A stretch of DNA of 64,000 bases, from positions 310,001-374,000 of the forward strand of contig NZ_BMUL01000006.1 of NCBI RefSeq assembly GCF_014650175.1. The letters are read 5' to 3'. This stretch comes from Streptomyces termitum (lineage in GTDB: Bacteria > Actinomycetota > Actinomycetes > Streptomycetales > Streptomycetaceae). Shown piece after piece: positions 1 to 7,830 of the stretch (position 1 is its first letter; the number at the start of each line of letters is the position of its first letter). A program made the translations under genes and the position numbers. Below the pieces are notes generated by a model. That model was given only the letters and a program-made list of their open reading frames with translations. It was not told the DNA's origin and did no database searches.

Positions 1-53
1 TCGGTGACGGGTACGGGCGTTCCCACCCTATGGCCTCCGGACGGCCTTCCGGA

Positions 54-527
54 TCATCCGGCCGCGCCGTCCGCCGGGGGCTGCCGGGGCAGGACCGGCT
101 GGAGTGCGAGCAGCCGCTCGACCAGGCGCAGGAAGTGGGCGGCGTCCCTGAGGAGGTCGTCGGCCTGGCGCGGGGTGGCGGCGCCGGCGACGCCCGCTTC
201 GGCGAGGGCCCGGCGGCGGGCGCCGGCGGCGAAGAGGGCGCTCCACTCGGTGAGCTCGGGCGCGAGGTTCGGCAGGAGCTCCCAGGCGCTCCTTATGGCC
301 TGGCGGCGGCGGGTGGGGGGTGTGGGGCGGGCCCGGGCGGCGAGGACGGCCGCGGCGGCGCGGAGCGCGGCGAGGTGGGCGGTGGCGTACCGCTCGTGGG
401 GGCGGTCGAGGGTCGCGGCCTCGTCGAGGCCGGCACGGGCCTTGGCGAGCAGGTCGAGGGCGGCGGGAGGGGCCGTGGTGCGGCGGGACACGGGATGGAC
501 GTCGGCTGCTGCGAACGGACTGGCCAT
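54..527 (-). CDS. SAV_6107-type HEPN-domain protein
   Basis: A 157-residue, almost wholly helical, Ala/Arg/Leu-rich protein. The overall pattern matches the Streptomyces SAV_6107 family of HEPN-domain proteins (recognised from memory; moderate certainty). HEPN folds often act as ribonucleases or as structural partners of nucleotidyltransferases. I see no clear RxxxxH catalytic pair, so nuclease activity should not be assumed. The ATG at 527 follows a strong AGGAGG-type ribosome site. The gene diverges from the ABC/YhgE/TetR operon, and the roughly 165-bp gap between the two holds the TetR-type palindrome at 641-670. Confidence 0.75.
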   Translation of the reverse strand: MASPFAAADVHPVSRRTTAPPAALDLLAKARAGLDEAATLDRPHERYATAHLAALRAAAAVLAARARPTPPTRRRQAIRSAWELLPNLAPELTEWSALFAAGARRRALAEAGVAGAATPRQADDLLRDAAHFLRLVERLLALQPVLPRQPPADGAAG

Positions 528-640
528 GACGAACCTCCTGTCGTCGGGTGACGGTCTTGTCGCCGTCTGTGTCCATGGTGGCGGCCGCCACTGACAATCA
601 GGCTGACCTGGGGTTTTGCCAGCAAGGCGACGCGCGGGTA

Positions 641-670
641 ACTTTTGAACTGACCAGTCAGTTCAAAAGT
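641..670. promoter_or_regulatory. TetR-type operator palindrome
   Basis: Two perfect 14-base arms (ACTTTTGAACTGAC at 641-654 and its reverse complement at 657-670) surround a 2-base centre. The element ends 21 bases before the inferred GTG start of the ABC gene. A TetR-family regulator is the last gene of that operon, so the simplest reading is its autoregulatory operator. The AT-rich arms stand out strongly from the surrounding GC-rich DNA. Confidence 0.8.
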
Positions 671-691
671 GGGGAAGCGGGGGGTGGATCC

Positions 692-1540
692 GTGGGATCC
701 GACGACCTGACCACACGCCCGTCTCCGGAGGGAGCCGGCGGGGAGCCCGGCACCGGCGGGGCGGGCGACGGGGCGGGGGCGCACGGCGCCGCGCTCGTCG
801 TCGAGGGGCTCGGCCTGAAGGGGCCGCGCGGCTGGGCCTTCCGGGAGGTGTCCTTCCGCGCCGGGGCCGGTTCCCTGGTCGCGCTGGAGGGCCCGTCCGG
901 CACCGGCCGCACCTGCCTGCTGCTCGCGCTCACCGGCCGGATGAAGACCCAGGAGGGGCACGCCGAGGTGGGCGGGCTCCGGCTGCCCCGGAAAATGGCC
1001 GCCGTGCGCCGCGTCGCCGCGCTCGGCCAGGTCCCCGGGGTCAGCGAGCTGGACCCGGCCTTCACGGTGGCCGAGCACCTGCGCGAGCGCGCGCTGCTCC
1101 AGCGCCGCTTCGACGGCTCGGTCCGCGCGCTGCTGCGCCGCCCCGGCACACGGGCCGCGGAGGCGCGGGCCCGGATCGACGAGGCCGTGGCGGCGGCCGG
1201 GCTCGACCTGGCCGCCCTGCCGAAGGGCGAGCGGACCTCCGTGCGGGACCTGGAGCGCCTGGAGGCGCTGCGGCTGTCGATCGCGCTGGCCCTGATGGGC
1301 CGGCCCCGGCTGCTCGCCGTCGACGACACGGACCTGAAGCTGTCGGACGCCGACCGGGCCGAGGCGTGGGCGCTGCTCCGCTCGGTGGCCGGCGCCGGCA
1401 CCACCGTCCTCGCCGTCTGCAGCGAGGCCCCGGCGGACGCCCTGCGGGTCACCACCACCGGCATCCCGGCGGCCGGCGCCGGGGACGACTTCACCGAGGA
1501 GGGGGCGGCCGATGCGTTCGCCGAGACTGGCCGCGCTTGA
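692..1540 (+). CDS. ABC-type ATP-binding protein with degenerate motifs
   Basis: A 282-residue ATPase-like partner of the YhgE/Pip protein that follows. The P-loop region is GPSGTGRT (residues 67-74), where the usual Walker A lysine is arginine. The Walker B region ends VDD (about residues 210-212) instead of DE. No LSGGQ signature is visible; the corresponding stretch is RDLERLEALRLS. The first 30 residues are Gly/Ala-rich and probably disordered. GTG 692 was chosen because it lies just downstream of the operator; an earlier in-frame start at 548 would place the operator inside the gene. The gene overlaps the YhgE gene by 29 bases, which implies translational coupling. Whether it hydrolyses ATP is uncertain. 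Confidence 0.8.
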   Translation: MGSDDLTTRPSPEGAGGEPGTGGAGDGAGAHGAALVVEGLGLKGPRGWAFREVSFRAGAGSLVALEGPSGTGRTCLLLALTGRMKTQEGHAEVGGLRLPRKMAAVRRVAALGQVPGVSELDPAFTVAEHLRERALLQRRFDGSVRALLRRPGTRAAEARARIDEAVAAAGLDLAALPKGERTSVRDLERLEALRLSIALALMGRPRLLAVDDTDLKLSDADRAEAWALLRSVAGAGTTVLAVCSEAPADALRVTTTGIPAAGAGDDFTEEGAADAFAETGRA

Positions 1541-3656
1541 GCTGAGGCGCTTCGGCAGGGGACGGCTGCCGCGCGCCGCGCTCGTCGCGGTCCTGCTGCT
1601 GCCGCTGCTGTACGGCGCCCTGTACCTGTACTCGTTCTGGGACCCGTACAGCAGGCTCGACCGGCTGCCGGTGGCCCTGGTGAACGAGGACCGGGGCGCC
1701 ACCGCCGACGGCAAGCCCGTCACCGCGGGCGCCGACATCACCGAGAAGCTGCTCGACAGCAAGACCTTCGAGTGGCACCGGGTGAGCGACGCGGAGGCCC
1801 GCCGGGGCGTCGAGGACGGCACGTACTACCTGTCCCTGACGGTGCCCGGCGACTTCAGCGAGCGGATCGCGTCCAGTTCCGGCGACTCCCCCGAGGCGGG
1901 CGCCCTGGAGGTCCGCACCAACGACTCCAACAACTACATCGTCGGCCAGATCTCGCGGACGGTCTTCGCCGAGGTGCGCACCGCCGCCTCGACCAAGTCC
2001 TCCCGGACCTTCCTCGACAAGATCTTCATCTCCTTCTCCGGCATCCACGAGGCCACCGCCGAGGCGGCCGACGGCGCGGCCGACCTCAAGAAGGGCGTGG
2101 ACAAGGCGAAGAAGGGCTCCCAGGACCTCTCCGACGGCCTGAAGGACGCCAAGAAGGGCAGCGGCGACCTGGCCGGCGGCCTGAAGAAGCTGGACCAGGG
2201 CTCCCAGGACCTCCAGAGCGGCGCCCGGCAGGTCGCGAACGGCACCCAGGCCCTCGCCGACAAGGTGAACAGCACCGCCGACAAGGTCCGCCCCTACCTG
2301 GCGAACAACGGGAAGTCCATCAGGGACACCGCCAAGCTGGTCTCCGACTCCGCCACGGCCGCCCGGCACGACCTGGACGACCTGGTGAAGCGCGCCCCGC
2401 TGCTGCGCACCGCCGCCCACACGGCGGACGACACCCTGGGCCGGCTGCACCGCGAGTCCTGCGCGAAGCCCGGCGGCACCCCGCCGGTCGCGCTCCCCGA
2501 GGGGGTCACCCTGCCGGAGGGCGTCACCCTGCCGGACAGCAAGGAGTTCTGCGCCGCCCTGAAGGAGGCGTCGACCACCGCCGGCGACGTGGCGGCCATC
2601 GCGGACGACGTCCACGAGCTGACCAAGGACAGCAAGGGCGACCTGAAGACGCTCGACGCCCGCCTGGCGCGGCTGAAGAAGGAGGCCGACGAGCTGGCCG
2701 CCCGCGCGCCGCACCTGGACGAGGACGTCGAGGGCGCCATCCGGAAGATCAACGAGCTGAACACGGGCGCCAAGAAGGTCGCCGCGGGCGCGGAGAAGCT
2801 GCACACCGGCCTCACCGGCGCCCGGGACGGCTCGGTCAGCCTGGACACCGGCGTCGGCAGGCTGAAGAAGGGCGCCGGCGACCTCGACGGCGGCCTGTTC
2901 AAGCTGGCCGACGGCTCCGGCTCGCTCGCCACCGGCCTCAAGGACGGCGTCGACAAGATCCCGGACTACGACCAGGACGAGCGCGACCGGCGCACCGAGG
3001 TCATGGCCGACCCGGTCCGGCTGGCCGCCGAGTCGCTGCACAAGGCGCCCAACTACGGCACCGGTTTCGCCCCGTACTTCATCCCGCTCTCCCTCTGGGT
3101 CGGCGCGATGGTCGCGTACATGATCATCGCTCCGATGAACCGGCGGGCCCTCGCCGCCGGCGGTTCCGCCTGGCGGATCGCGCTGGCCGGCTGGTTCCCG
3201 GTGGCGGCCATCGGGATCCTCCAGGTGGGCGCGCTGCTCTCCGTGCTGCACTGGGGCCTCGGCCTGGAGATGGCCAGGGCGGCCGGCACCGTCGGCTTCC
3301 TCGCCCTCGTGACCTGCTGCTTCGCGGCGATCATCCAGTGGCTCAACGCCCGCTTCGGCGCGGCCGGCCGGATCCTGGTGCTCGCGCTGCTCATGGTCCA
3401 GCTGACCTCGGCGGGCGGCACCTACCCGGTGCAGACCAGCCCCGGCTTCTTCAACGCCGTCCATCCGTTCCTGCCGATGACCCATGTGGTCGAGGCCCTG
3501 CGCCGGCTCATCACCGGCGGCGGCCTGCAACCGGTCTGGACCGCCGTGGCCGTCCTCACCGCCTTCACCCTGGGCGCGCTCGCCCTGACGGCGGTCACCG
3601 CGCGGCGCAAGCAGGTGTGGACGCTGGACCGGCTCCACCCCGAACTGTCGCTGTGA
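1512..3656 (+). CDS. YhgE/Pip-domain membrane protein
   Basis: A 714-residue integral membrane protein of the YhgE/Pip family, related to phage-infection proteins and ABC-2-type permeases. It has one N-terminal transmembrane helix (about residues 20-40) and a long extracytoplasmic stalk (about 60-510). The stalk is full of short repeats of the type KKGSxDLxxGLK and predicted coiled coil. A cluster of about five transmembrane helices follows from about residue 515. Family members are linked to secretion or export, for example alongside type VII systems; the substrate here is unknown. It lies between its ATPase partner and the TetR regulator on one transcript. Confidence 0.88.
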   Translation: MRSPRLAALELRRFGRGRLPRAALVAVLLLPLLYGALYLYSFWDPYSRLDRLPVALVNEDRGATADGKPVTAGADITEKLLDSKTFEWHRVSDAEARRGVEDGTYYLSLTVPGDFSERIASSSGDSPEAGALEVRTNDSNNYIVGQISRTVFAEVRTAASTKSSRTFLDKIFISFSGIHEATAEAADGAADLKKGVDKAKKGSQDLSDGLKDAKKGSGDLAGGLKKLDQGSQDLQSGARQVANGTQALADKVNSTADKVRPYLANNGKSIRDTAKLVSDSATAARHDLDDLVKRAPLLRTAAHTADDTLGRLHRESCAKPGGTPPVALPEGVTLPEGVTLPDSKEFCAALKEASTTAGDVAAIADDVHELTKDSKGDLKTLDARLARLKKEADELAARAPHLDEDVEGAIRKINELNTGAKKVAAGAEKLHTGLTGARDGSVSLDTGVGRLKKGAGDLDGGLFKLADGSGSLATGLKDGVDKIPDYDQDERDRRTEVMADPVRLAAESLHKAPNYGTGFAPYFIPLSLWVGAMVAYMIIAPMNRRALAAGGSAWRIALAGWFPVAAIGILQVGALLSVLHWGLGLEMARAAGTVGFLALVTCCFAAIIQWLNARFGAAGRILVLALLMVQLTSAGGTYPVQTSPGFFNAVHPFLPMTHVVEALRRLITGGGLQPVWTAVAVLTAFTLGALALTAVTARRKQVWTLDRLHPELSL

Positions 3657-3685
3657 CCGGCGGCACCTCTGTGAGAATCGACCCC

Positions 3686-4297
3686 ATGGACAGCAGCAGC
3701 ACCCGCCGCCGGGCCACCCGCGCCAAGCTCTACGAGGCGGCCGTCACCCTCATCGCGGAGCAGGGCTTCTCGGCCACCACGGTCGACGAGATCGCCGAGC
3801 GGGCCGGGGTGGCCAAGGGCACGGTCTACTACAACTTCAAGAGCAAGACCGAGCTGTTCGAGGAGCTGCTGCGCCACGGGGTCGCCCTCCTCACCGCCTC
3901 CCTGCGGACGGCGGCCGAGGAGACGGCGGCCCGGGGCGGCAGCCGGGTCGCCGCGCTCGACGCGATGATCCGGGCGGGCCTCGTCTTCATCGACCGCTAC
4001 CCGGCCTTCACCCAGCTGTACGTGGCCGAACTCTGGCGCACCAACCGGGCCTGGAACTCCACCCTCCTGGTGGTCCGCCAGGAGGCGGTCGCCGTGGTCG
4101 AGGGCGTCCTGCGCGACGGCGTCGAGGCCGGTGAACTGAGCGACGAGATCGACGTCCAGCTGACCGCGGCGGCCCTGGTCGGCATGGTCCTGGTGGCGGC
4201 GCTGGACTGGAAGGCGTTCCAGAGCGAGCGCTCCCTGGACGACGTCCACGCGGCGCTCTCGCTGCTGCTGCACGGGCGGGTGGGCGGCGGGCGCTGA
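3686..4297 (+). CDS. TetR/AcrR-family repressor
   Basis: A 203-residue one-component regulator. The N-terminal helix-turn-helix (about residues 10-55) contains TTVDEIAERAGVAKGTVYYNF-type residues typical of TetR proteins. The C-terminal all-helical part would bind a ligand and dimerise. It sits 29 bases after the YhgE gene, and the operon's promoter region carries a large palindrome (641-670), so it is inferred to repress the ABC/YhgE/TetR operon. The inducer cannot be guessed from sequence; a hydrophobic compound or envelope stress is plausible given the membrane cargo. Confidence 0.92.
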   Translation: MDSSSTRRRATRAKLYEAAVTLIAEQGFSATTVDEIAERAGVAKGTVYYNFKSKTELFEELLRHGVALLTASLRTAAEETAARGGSRVAALDAMIRAGLVFIDRYPAFTQLYVAELWRTNRAWNSTLLVVRQEAVAVVEGVLRDGVEAGELSDEIDVQLTAAALVGMVLVAALDWKAFQSERSLDDVHAALSLLLHGRVGGGR

Positions 4298-4309
4298 GCC
4301 GAGGGCGTT

Positions 4310-4442
4310 GGATTTTGGATCCAGGATCCGGAAGCCAGGCTCGTGGATCCCTTGTCCAGGATCTTGGATCCAGAACATTGGATCCAGGAGGTTGGATCCA
4401 GGATGGTGGATCTCGGACATTGGATCCAAGATCCACCATCCA
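4310..4442. repeat. Degenerate 7-bp tandem repeat, consensus GGATCCA
   Basis: Reading in steps of seven from 4310 gives 19 consecutive heptamers, most matching GGATCCA at four or more positions. Exact GGATCC cores start at 4317, 4324, 4345, 4366, 4380, 4394 and 4422, all separated by multiples of 7; a GGATCT variant at 4408 keeps the phase. Because the core is palindromic, the tract looks alike on both strands and produces long open frames in several registers, which I regard as non-coding artefacts. It lies just past the TetR gene, is less GC-rich than its flanks, and has no recognised function. Confidence 0.85.
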
Positions 4443-4774
4443 GAACCCGCCCAACGAAAAGCGCCGCCCCCGCGAAGCTCGATCCCCCCGAGCCACGCCG
4501 GACCGGCGCCCTTCGTCGTACTTCCCCCGTACCGGCAGGCGCACGGCTCCGTTCCGCCGCCCCGTGTCGGCGGTTCCGGAGCCGCGCCCCTTCCGTTGGG
4601 CTCCACTCTCTCCTCCGGGCGGTGGCGGCCCCATCCGCGCGGGTACTCATCTCGGCGTCTAGGTACGCGTACTCAGCCCGGCGGACGGAGCACGGCGGGC
4701 GAAGCGCGGCGGCCCCCGGCGGGGCGCGGACACCCCGGTGACGGAGGGAAGGGTTCCTCGTTACGATCGCCGGC
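4443..4774. other. Gene-free stretch upstream of the DUF4126 gene
   Basis: No credible coding frame on either strand. It holds the MacR-like site at 4660-4675 and a separate GTACTCA half-site at 4643-4649. Otherwise it is ordinary GC-rich DNA, probably carrying the promoter of the DUF4126 gene. Confidence 0.6.
4660..4675. promoter_or_regulatory. MacR-like inverted repeat
   Basis: TAGGTAC-GC-GTACTCA resembles the consensus TGAGTACnnGTACTCA that I recall for the Streptomyces response regulator MacR, matching 12 of 14 specified bases. A perfect half-site GTACTCA lies upstream at 4643-4649. The site is about 100 bases before the start of the DUF4126 membrane protein. MacR targets as I recall them include membrane-protein genes, and macRS themselves are at 23-25 kb in this window. 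The assignment rests on a remembered consensus. Confidence 0.5.
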
Positions 4775-5410
4775 GTGTCCGTACTTCCCCTGGTCTTCAC
4801 GAGCGGCTGGGCGAGCGGGATCAACGCCTACGCGGTGGTCCTGCTGCTCGGTCTCTTCGGCGCGACCGGAATCAGCGACGAGGTGCCCGAGGCGCTCCAG
4901 CGCCCCGACGTCCTGATCGCGGCCGGTGTGCTCTTCCTGTGCGAGGCGGTGGCCGACAAGGTCCCGTACGTGGACAACGTGTGGGACTCGGTCCACACGG
5001 TGGTCCGGCCGCTCGCGGGCGCCGTGGTCGCGGCGCTGCTGGCCGGGCAGAGCGGGTCGCTGCCGGAGCTGGCGGCGGGGGCGATCGGCGGTTCGACGGC
5101 GCTGCTGAGCCACCTGGTGAAGGCGGGGACGCGGATGGCGGTGAACACCTCGCCGGAGCCGTTCTCGAACATCGTGCTGAGCACGGCCGAGGACCTGGGC
5201 GTCGCCGCGCTGATCACCTTCGCGATATTCCATCCGGTGGCGGCGTCGGTGATCACCGCCGTGCTGCTGGCGCTCGGCGTGGCGCTGCTGGTCTTCCTGG
5301 CCTCCCGGATCCGGCGCTTCCTGCGCCGCCGGGCCCAGCGCCGCGAGGAGCGCAGGGTGGCCGCCGGGGGCGGCCCACCTGCGGGCGGGCCGCCGGGCGG
5401 GGGCCGATAG
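4775..5410 (+). CDS. DUF4126-family integral membrane protein
   Basis: A 211-residue hydrophobic protein with about five predicted transmembrane segments. The opening (VLPLVFTSGWASGINAY) and the glycine-rich GGSTALLSHLVKAGTR region are typical of DUF4126 proteins. The C-terminus is a short Arg- and Gly-rich cytoplasmic tail. The biochemical function of the family is unknown. The GTG at 4775 opens right after a GC-rich leader. Ten bases separate its stop from the next gene, so the two are probably cotranscribed, possibly under MacR control (site at 4660-4675). Confidence 0.85.
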   Translation: MSVLPLVFTSGWASGINAYAVVLLLGLFGATGISDEVPEALQRPDVLIAAGVLFLCEAVADKVPYVDNVWDSVHTVVRPLAGAVVAALLAGQSGSLPELAAGAIGGSTALLSHLVKAGTRMAVNTSPEPFSNIVLSTAEDLGVAALITFAIFHPVAASVITAVLLALGVALLVFLASRIRRFLRRRAQRREERRVAAGGGPPAGGPPGGGR

Positions 5411-5420
5411 GGTCCCTGCC

Positions 5421-6851
5421 ATGGGACGGATTGTGGTGATCGGCGCGGGTCTGGGCGCCATGGCGGCGGCGGCCCGGCTGGCGGTCGCCGGGCACGCGGT
5501 GACGGTGTACGAGCGGTCGGCGACGTACGGCGGGGCGGTGGGCCGCTTCGAGCGGGACGGCTTCGCCTTCGACACCGGTCCCGGGCTGCTGCACCTGCCG
5601 GCGGTCTACCGCGACCTGTTCGTGAAGACGGGGAGGAAGCCGCTGGAGGAGTGCGTCGGGCTGCGCCAGGTCGATCCGGCCGCCCGGCACGTCTTCGCGG
5701 ACGGCACGCGCGTGGACCTGCCCAACGCCTCCCGGGCGGGCACGGTCGCCGCCCTGGACGCGGCGCTCGGCGCGGGCGCGGGCGCGCGCTGGGGGGACTT
5801 CCTGACGCGGGCCCGCGAGGCGTGGGACCGGACCCGGCGGCCGCTCCTGGAGGAGCCGCAGCCGGCCGATCCGCGGGCCCTGGCCGTCGAGCCGTACCCG
5901 GCGCTCAAGGCGGGGCTGCTGCGCCGCCCGACGCGGACGCTGGCGCAGCTGGGGGCGCGGGAGCTGGGCGACGGCCGGCTGGTCGCGCTGCTCGGCTCGT
6001 ACGCGGAGGCGTACGGCTTCCCGGCGGCGTCCGCCCCGGCGTCGGCGGCCGTGCTGCCGTACATGGAGCAGACCTTCGGCAGCTGGTACGTGGCGGGCGG
6101 CATGCGGGCGCTGGCGGACGCGGTGTACGAGCGGTGCCGGGAGCGGCGGGTGGAGTTCGTCTTCGGCGAGCCCGTGGACGAGGTGCTGACCGGGGCCGGG
6201 CGGGCCGTCGGGGTCCGGCTGGCGTCGGGCGCGACGGTGGAGGCGGACCACGTGGTGGCGGGGGCTCCGGTGCCCGCGCTGCTGCGGGAGCAGGTCGTGC
6301 CGTGGGAGCGGTCGGACGAGTGGCCGCGCTTCCAGACGCACGGCACCGGCCGGCTGACGGTGCTGCTGGCCCTGCGGGGCGCCCGTGAGGAGGACGCCGC
6401 GCACCGCACGGTCGTGCACGGCGGGGACCACGCGCCGGTGACCGTGCTGCGGCCGGACGATCCGGCGCTGCGGCCGGACGCGGAGCACGAGTCGGTGGTC
6501 CTGTCGGCGGCGGTGGAGACGTTGCCGGGGCAGGACTGGCCGGGGCTCGCCGACGCGCTGGTCGAGGCGGCCGGGCGGGCGGTGCCGGGGCTGGCCGGGC
6601 GACTGCTGTGGCGCGAGGTCCGCACGCCGGAGGACGTACGGGAGGCGACGGGGGCGGCGGAGGTGCCGGGGCCCGCGCTGGCGGACGCCCGCGGGGAGTG
6701 GCTGCCCGCGCCGAACCGCTCCCCGGTGCCGGGGCTGTACTTCGCGGGCGGCTGGTCGCACCCGGGCGGCGGGCTCGCCCACGCGGGCATGTCGGGGGCG
6801 CTGGTGGCCGGGCTGATCGTGGAGGGCGCGGAGTTCCGCGGCTCGCGGTGA
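5421..6851 (+). CDS. Phytoene-desaturase-like FAD-dependent oxidoreductase
   Basis: A 476-residue flavoprotein of the phytoene desaturase/amine oxidase superfamily. The N-terminal dinucleotide-binding motif (GAGLGAMAAAARLAVAGH, about residues 8-25) is followed by an acidic strand end (VYERS). A second conserved block near the C-terminus (GLYFAGGWSHPGGGLAHAGMSG) is the typical FAD-contacting segment that closes CrtI-like proteins. There are no carotenoid genes nearby, so the substrate is unclear and the CrtI resemblance gives only the fold and cofactor. It is probably cotranscribed with the DUF4126 gene and converges on the membrane protein at 6949-7776. Confidence 0.85.
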   Translation: MGRIVVIGAGLGAMAAAARLAVAGHAVTVYERSATYGGAVGRFERDGFAFDTGPGLLHLPAVYRDLFVKTGRKPLEECVGLRQVDPAARHVFADGTRVDLPNASRAGTVAALDAALGAGAGARWGDFLTRAREAWDRTRRPLLEEPQPADPRALAVEPYPALKAGLLRRPTRTLAQLGARELGDGRLVALLGSYAEAYGFPAASAPASAAVLPYMEQTFGSWYVAGGMRALADAVYERCRERRVEFVFGEPVDEVLTGAGRAVGVRLASGATVEADHVVAGAPVPALLREQVVPWERSDEWPRFQTHGTGRLTVLLALRGAREEDAAHRTVVHGGDHAPVTVLRPDDPALRPDAEHESVVLSAAVETLPGQDWPGLADALVEAAGRAVPGLAGRLLWREVRTPEDVREATGAAEVPGPALADARGEWLPAPNRSPVPGLYFAGGWSHPGGGLAHAGMSGALVAGLIVEGAEFRGSR

Positions 6852-6948
6852 CCGGCCGGCCCCCGGGCCGGGCGTCCGCGGCCGGGACCGGCCCCGGGCA
6901 GACCGGCCGCAGGCGGGCCGGCCCCGGTGGGTCCGGCCCGGCGGCGCG

Positions 6949-7776
6949 TCAGTAGCGGTGGGGCGTCTGCTCGTCGGGGTGCTGCCCGTAGCCGTACGGC
7001 CCGGGGGCCTGCGGCTGGGGCTGCTGGCCGTCGGTGTCGCGCTGCTGCGGGACCCAGACGCCGCCGGGCGGGGTGTCGTAGGCGTACGAGGGGGCGTAGG
7101 GGTCGCCCTGGTACGAGGTGTACTGCTGGCCGTCGGTGCCGGGGCCGATGTACGGGTCGGAGTAGGCGGCGTACTGCTGGGTGCCGTAGTCGTAGCCGGG
7201 CTGCTGCCCGTACCCCGTCTGCGGCTGCTCGTAGCCGGTGGCGTAGGGGTCGTGGCCGGTCGCGTAGGGGTCGTGGCCCGGGTAGGGGGCGTCGTGGCCG
7301 GCGGTCTGCGGGGCGGGGTCGTAGACGCCGTACTGGCCGGTGTCCTCGTGCATCGGGACGGGCTCGTAGACGGAGGTGGGCTCGTCGTGCCCGCCGTGCA
7401 GCTGCTCCGCGCCGGGGCCGGGGCCGTGGGCGGCGCCGTCCTCGTAGGCGAGGCCGGAGACCTCCAGGGTGGGGCCCGCCTCGGGGGCGCGGCCCGCCTT
7501 GCGGCGGCGGCTGGCGCCGGGGCTGCCGCCGATGGCCCAGCCGGTGGAGAAGCCGCGCCGGAAGGAGAGGGTCACGAAGGTCTGGCCGACGGCGAAGGCG
7601 ATCGCGCCGACGACGATGATCAGGACCTGTGACAGCAGCACGCCGGCGACGACGGCGAGGAAGCCGCCGAAGGCGAGGATCCGCCAGCGCAGCCGCGCCT
7701 TGTACTGGAGGAGCACCTCGCCCAGCAGCCAGAGCGCGACCAGACCGAACGCGATGTAGAGGACCGTCCACCCCAT
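6949..7776 (-). CDS. Membrane protein with Tyr/Gln/Pro-rich tail
   Basis: A 275-residue protein of unknown function. Two transmembrane helices fill the first 65 residues (VLYIAFGLVALWLLGEVLL and a second helix around residue 45). The remainder is low-complexity and probably disordered, rich in Tyr, Gln, Gly, Asp and Pro, with short repeats such as GHDPYAT. Such tails are common in actinobacterial cell-envelope proteins and may mediate multivalent contacts, but I cannot assign a role. It is encoded downstream of metF on the same strand. Confidence 0.75.
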   Translation of the reverse strand: MGWTVLYIAFGLVALWLLGEVLLQYKARLRWRILAFGGFLAVVAGVLLSQVLIIVVGAIAFAVGQTFVTLSFRRGFSTGWAIGGSPGASRRRKAGRAPEAGPTLEVSGLAYEDGAAHGPGPGAEQLHGGHDEPTSVYEPVPMHEDTGQYGVYDPAPQTAGHDAPYPGHDPYATGHDPYATGYEQPQTGYGQQPGYDYGTQQYAAYSDPYIGPGTDGQQYTSYQGDPYAPSYAYDTPPGGVWVPQQRDTDGQQPQPQAPGPYGYGQHPDEQTPHRY

Positions 7777-7830
7777 GCCCCGCCGCCCCTCTCTACGGCC
7801 ACCGCCGCGGGTCGGGGCGGGTACGACCGG

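Noticed and set aside
1491..3638. Long antisense frame over the YhgE gene
   Set aside because: Low-complexity Gly/Asp/Val/Arg translation typical of the reverse strand of GC-rich genes; no motif, and the plus-strand gene is clear.
4308..4916. Several long open frames on both strands over the 7-bp repeat
   Set aside because: They arise because a 7-bp unit repeats every 21 bases in frame, and because GC-rich DNA has few stops. The peptides are repeat translations with no family likeness, and they overlap the real DUF4126 start.
6852..6948. Multiple GGCC-rich short inverted repeats between the desaturase-like and membrane-protein genes
   Set aside because: They may help termination between convergent genes, but no single stem stands out from the GC-rich background.
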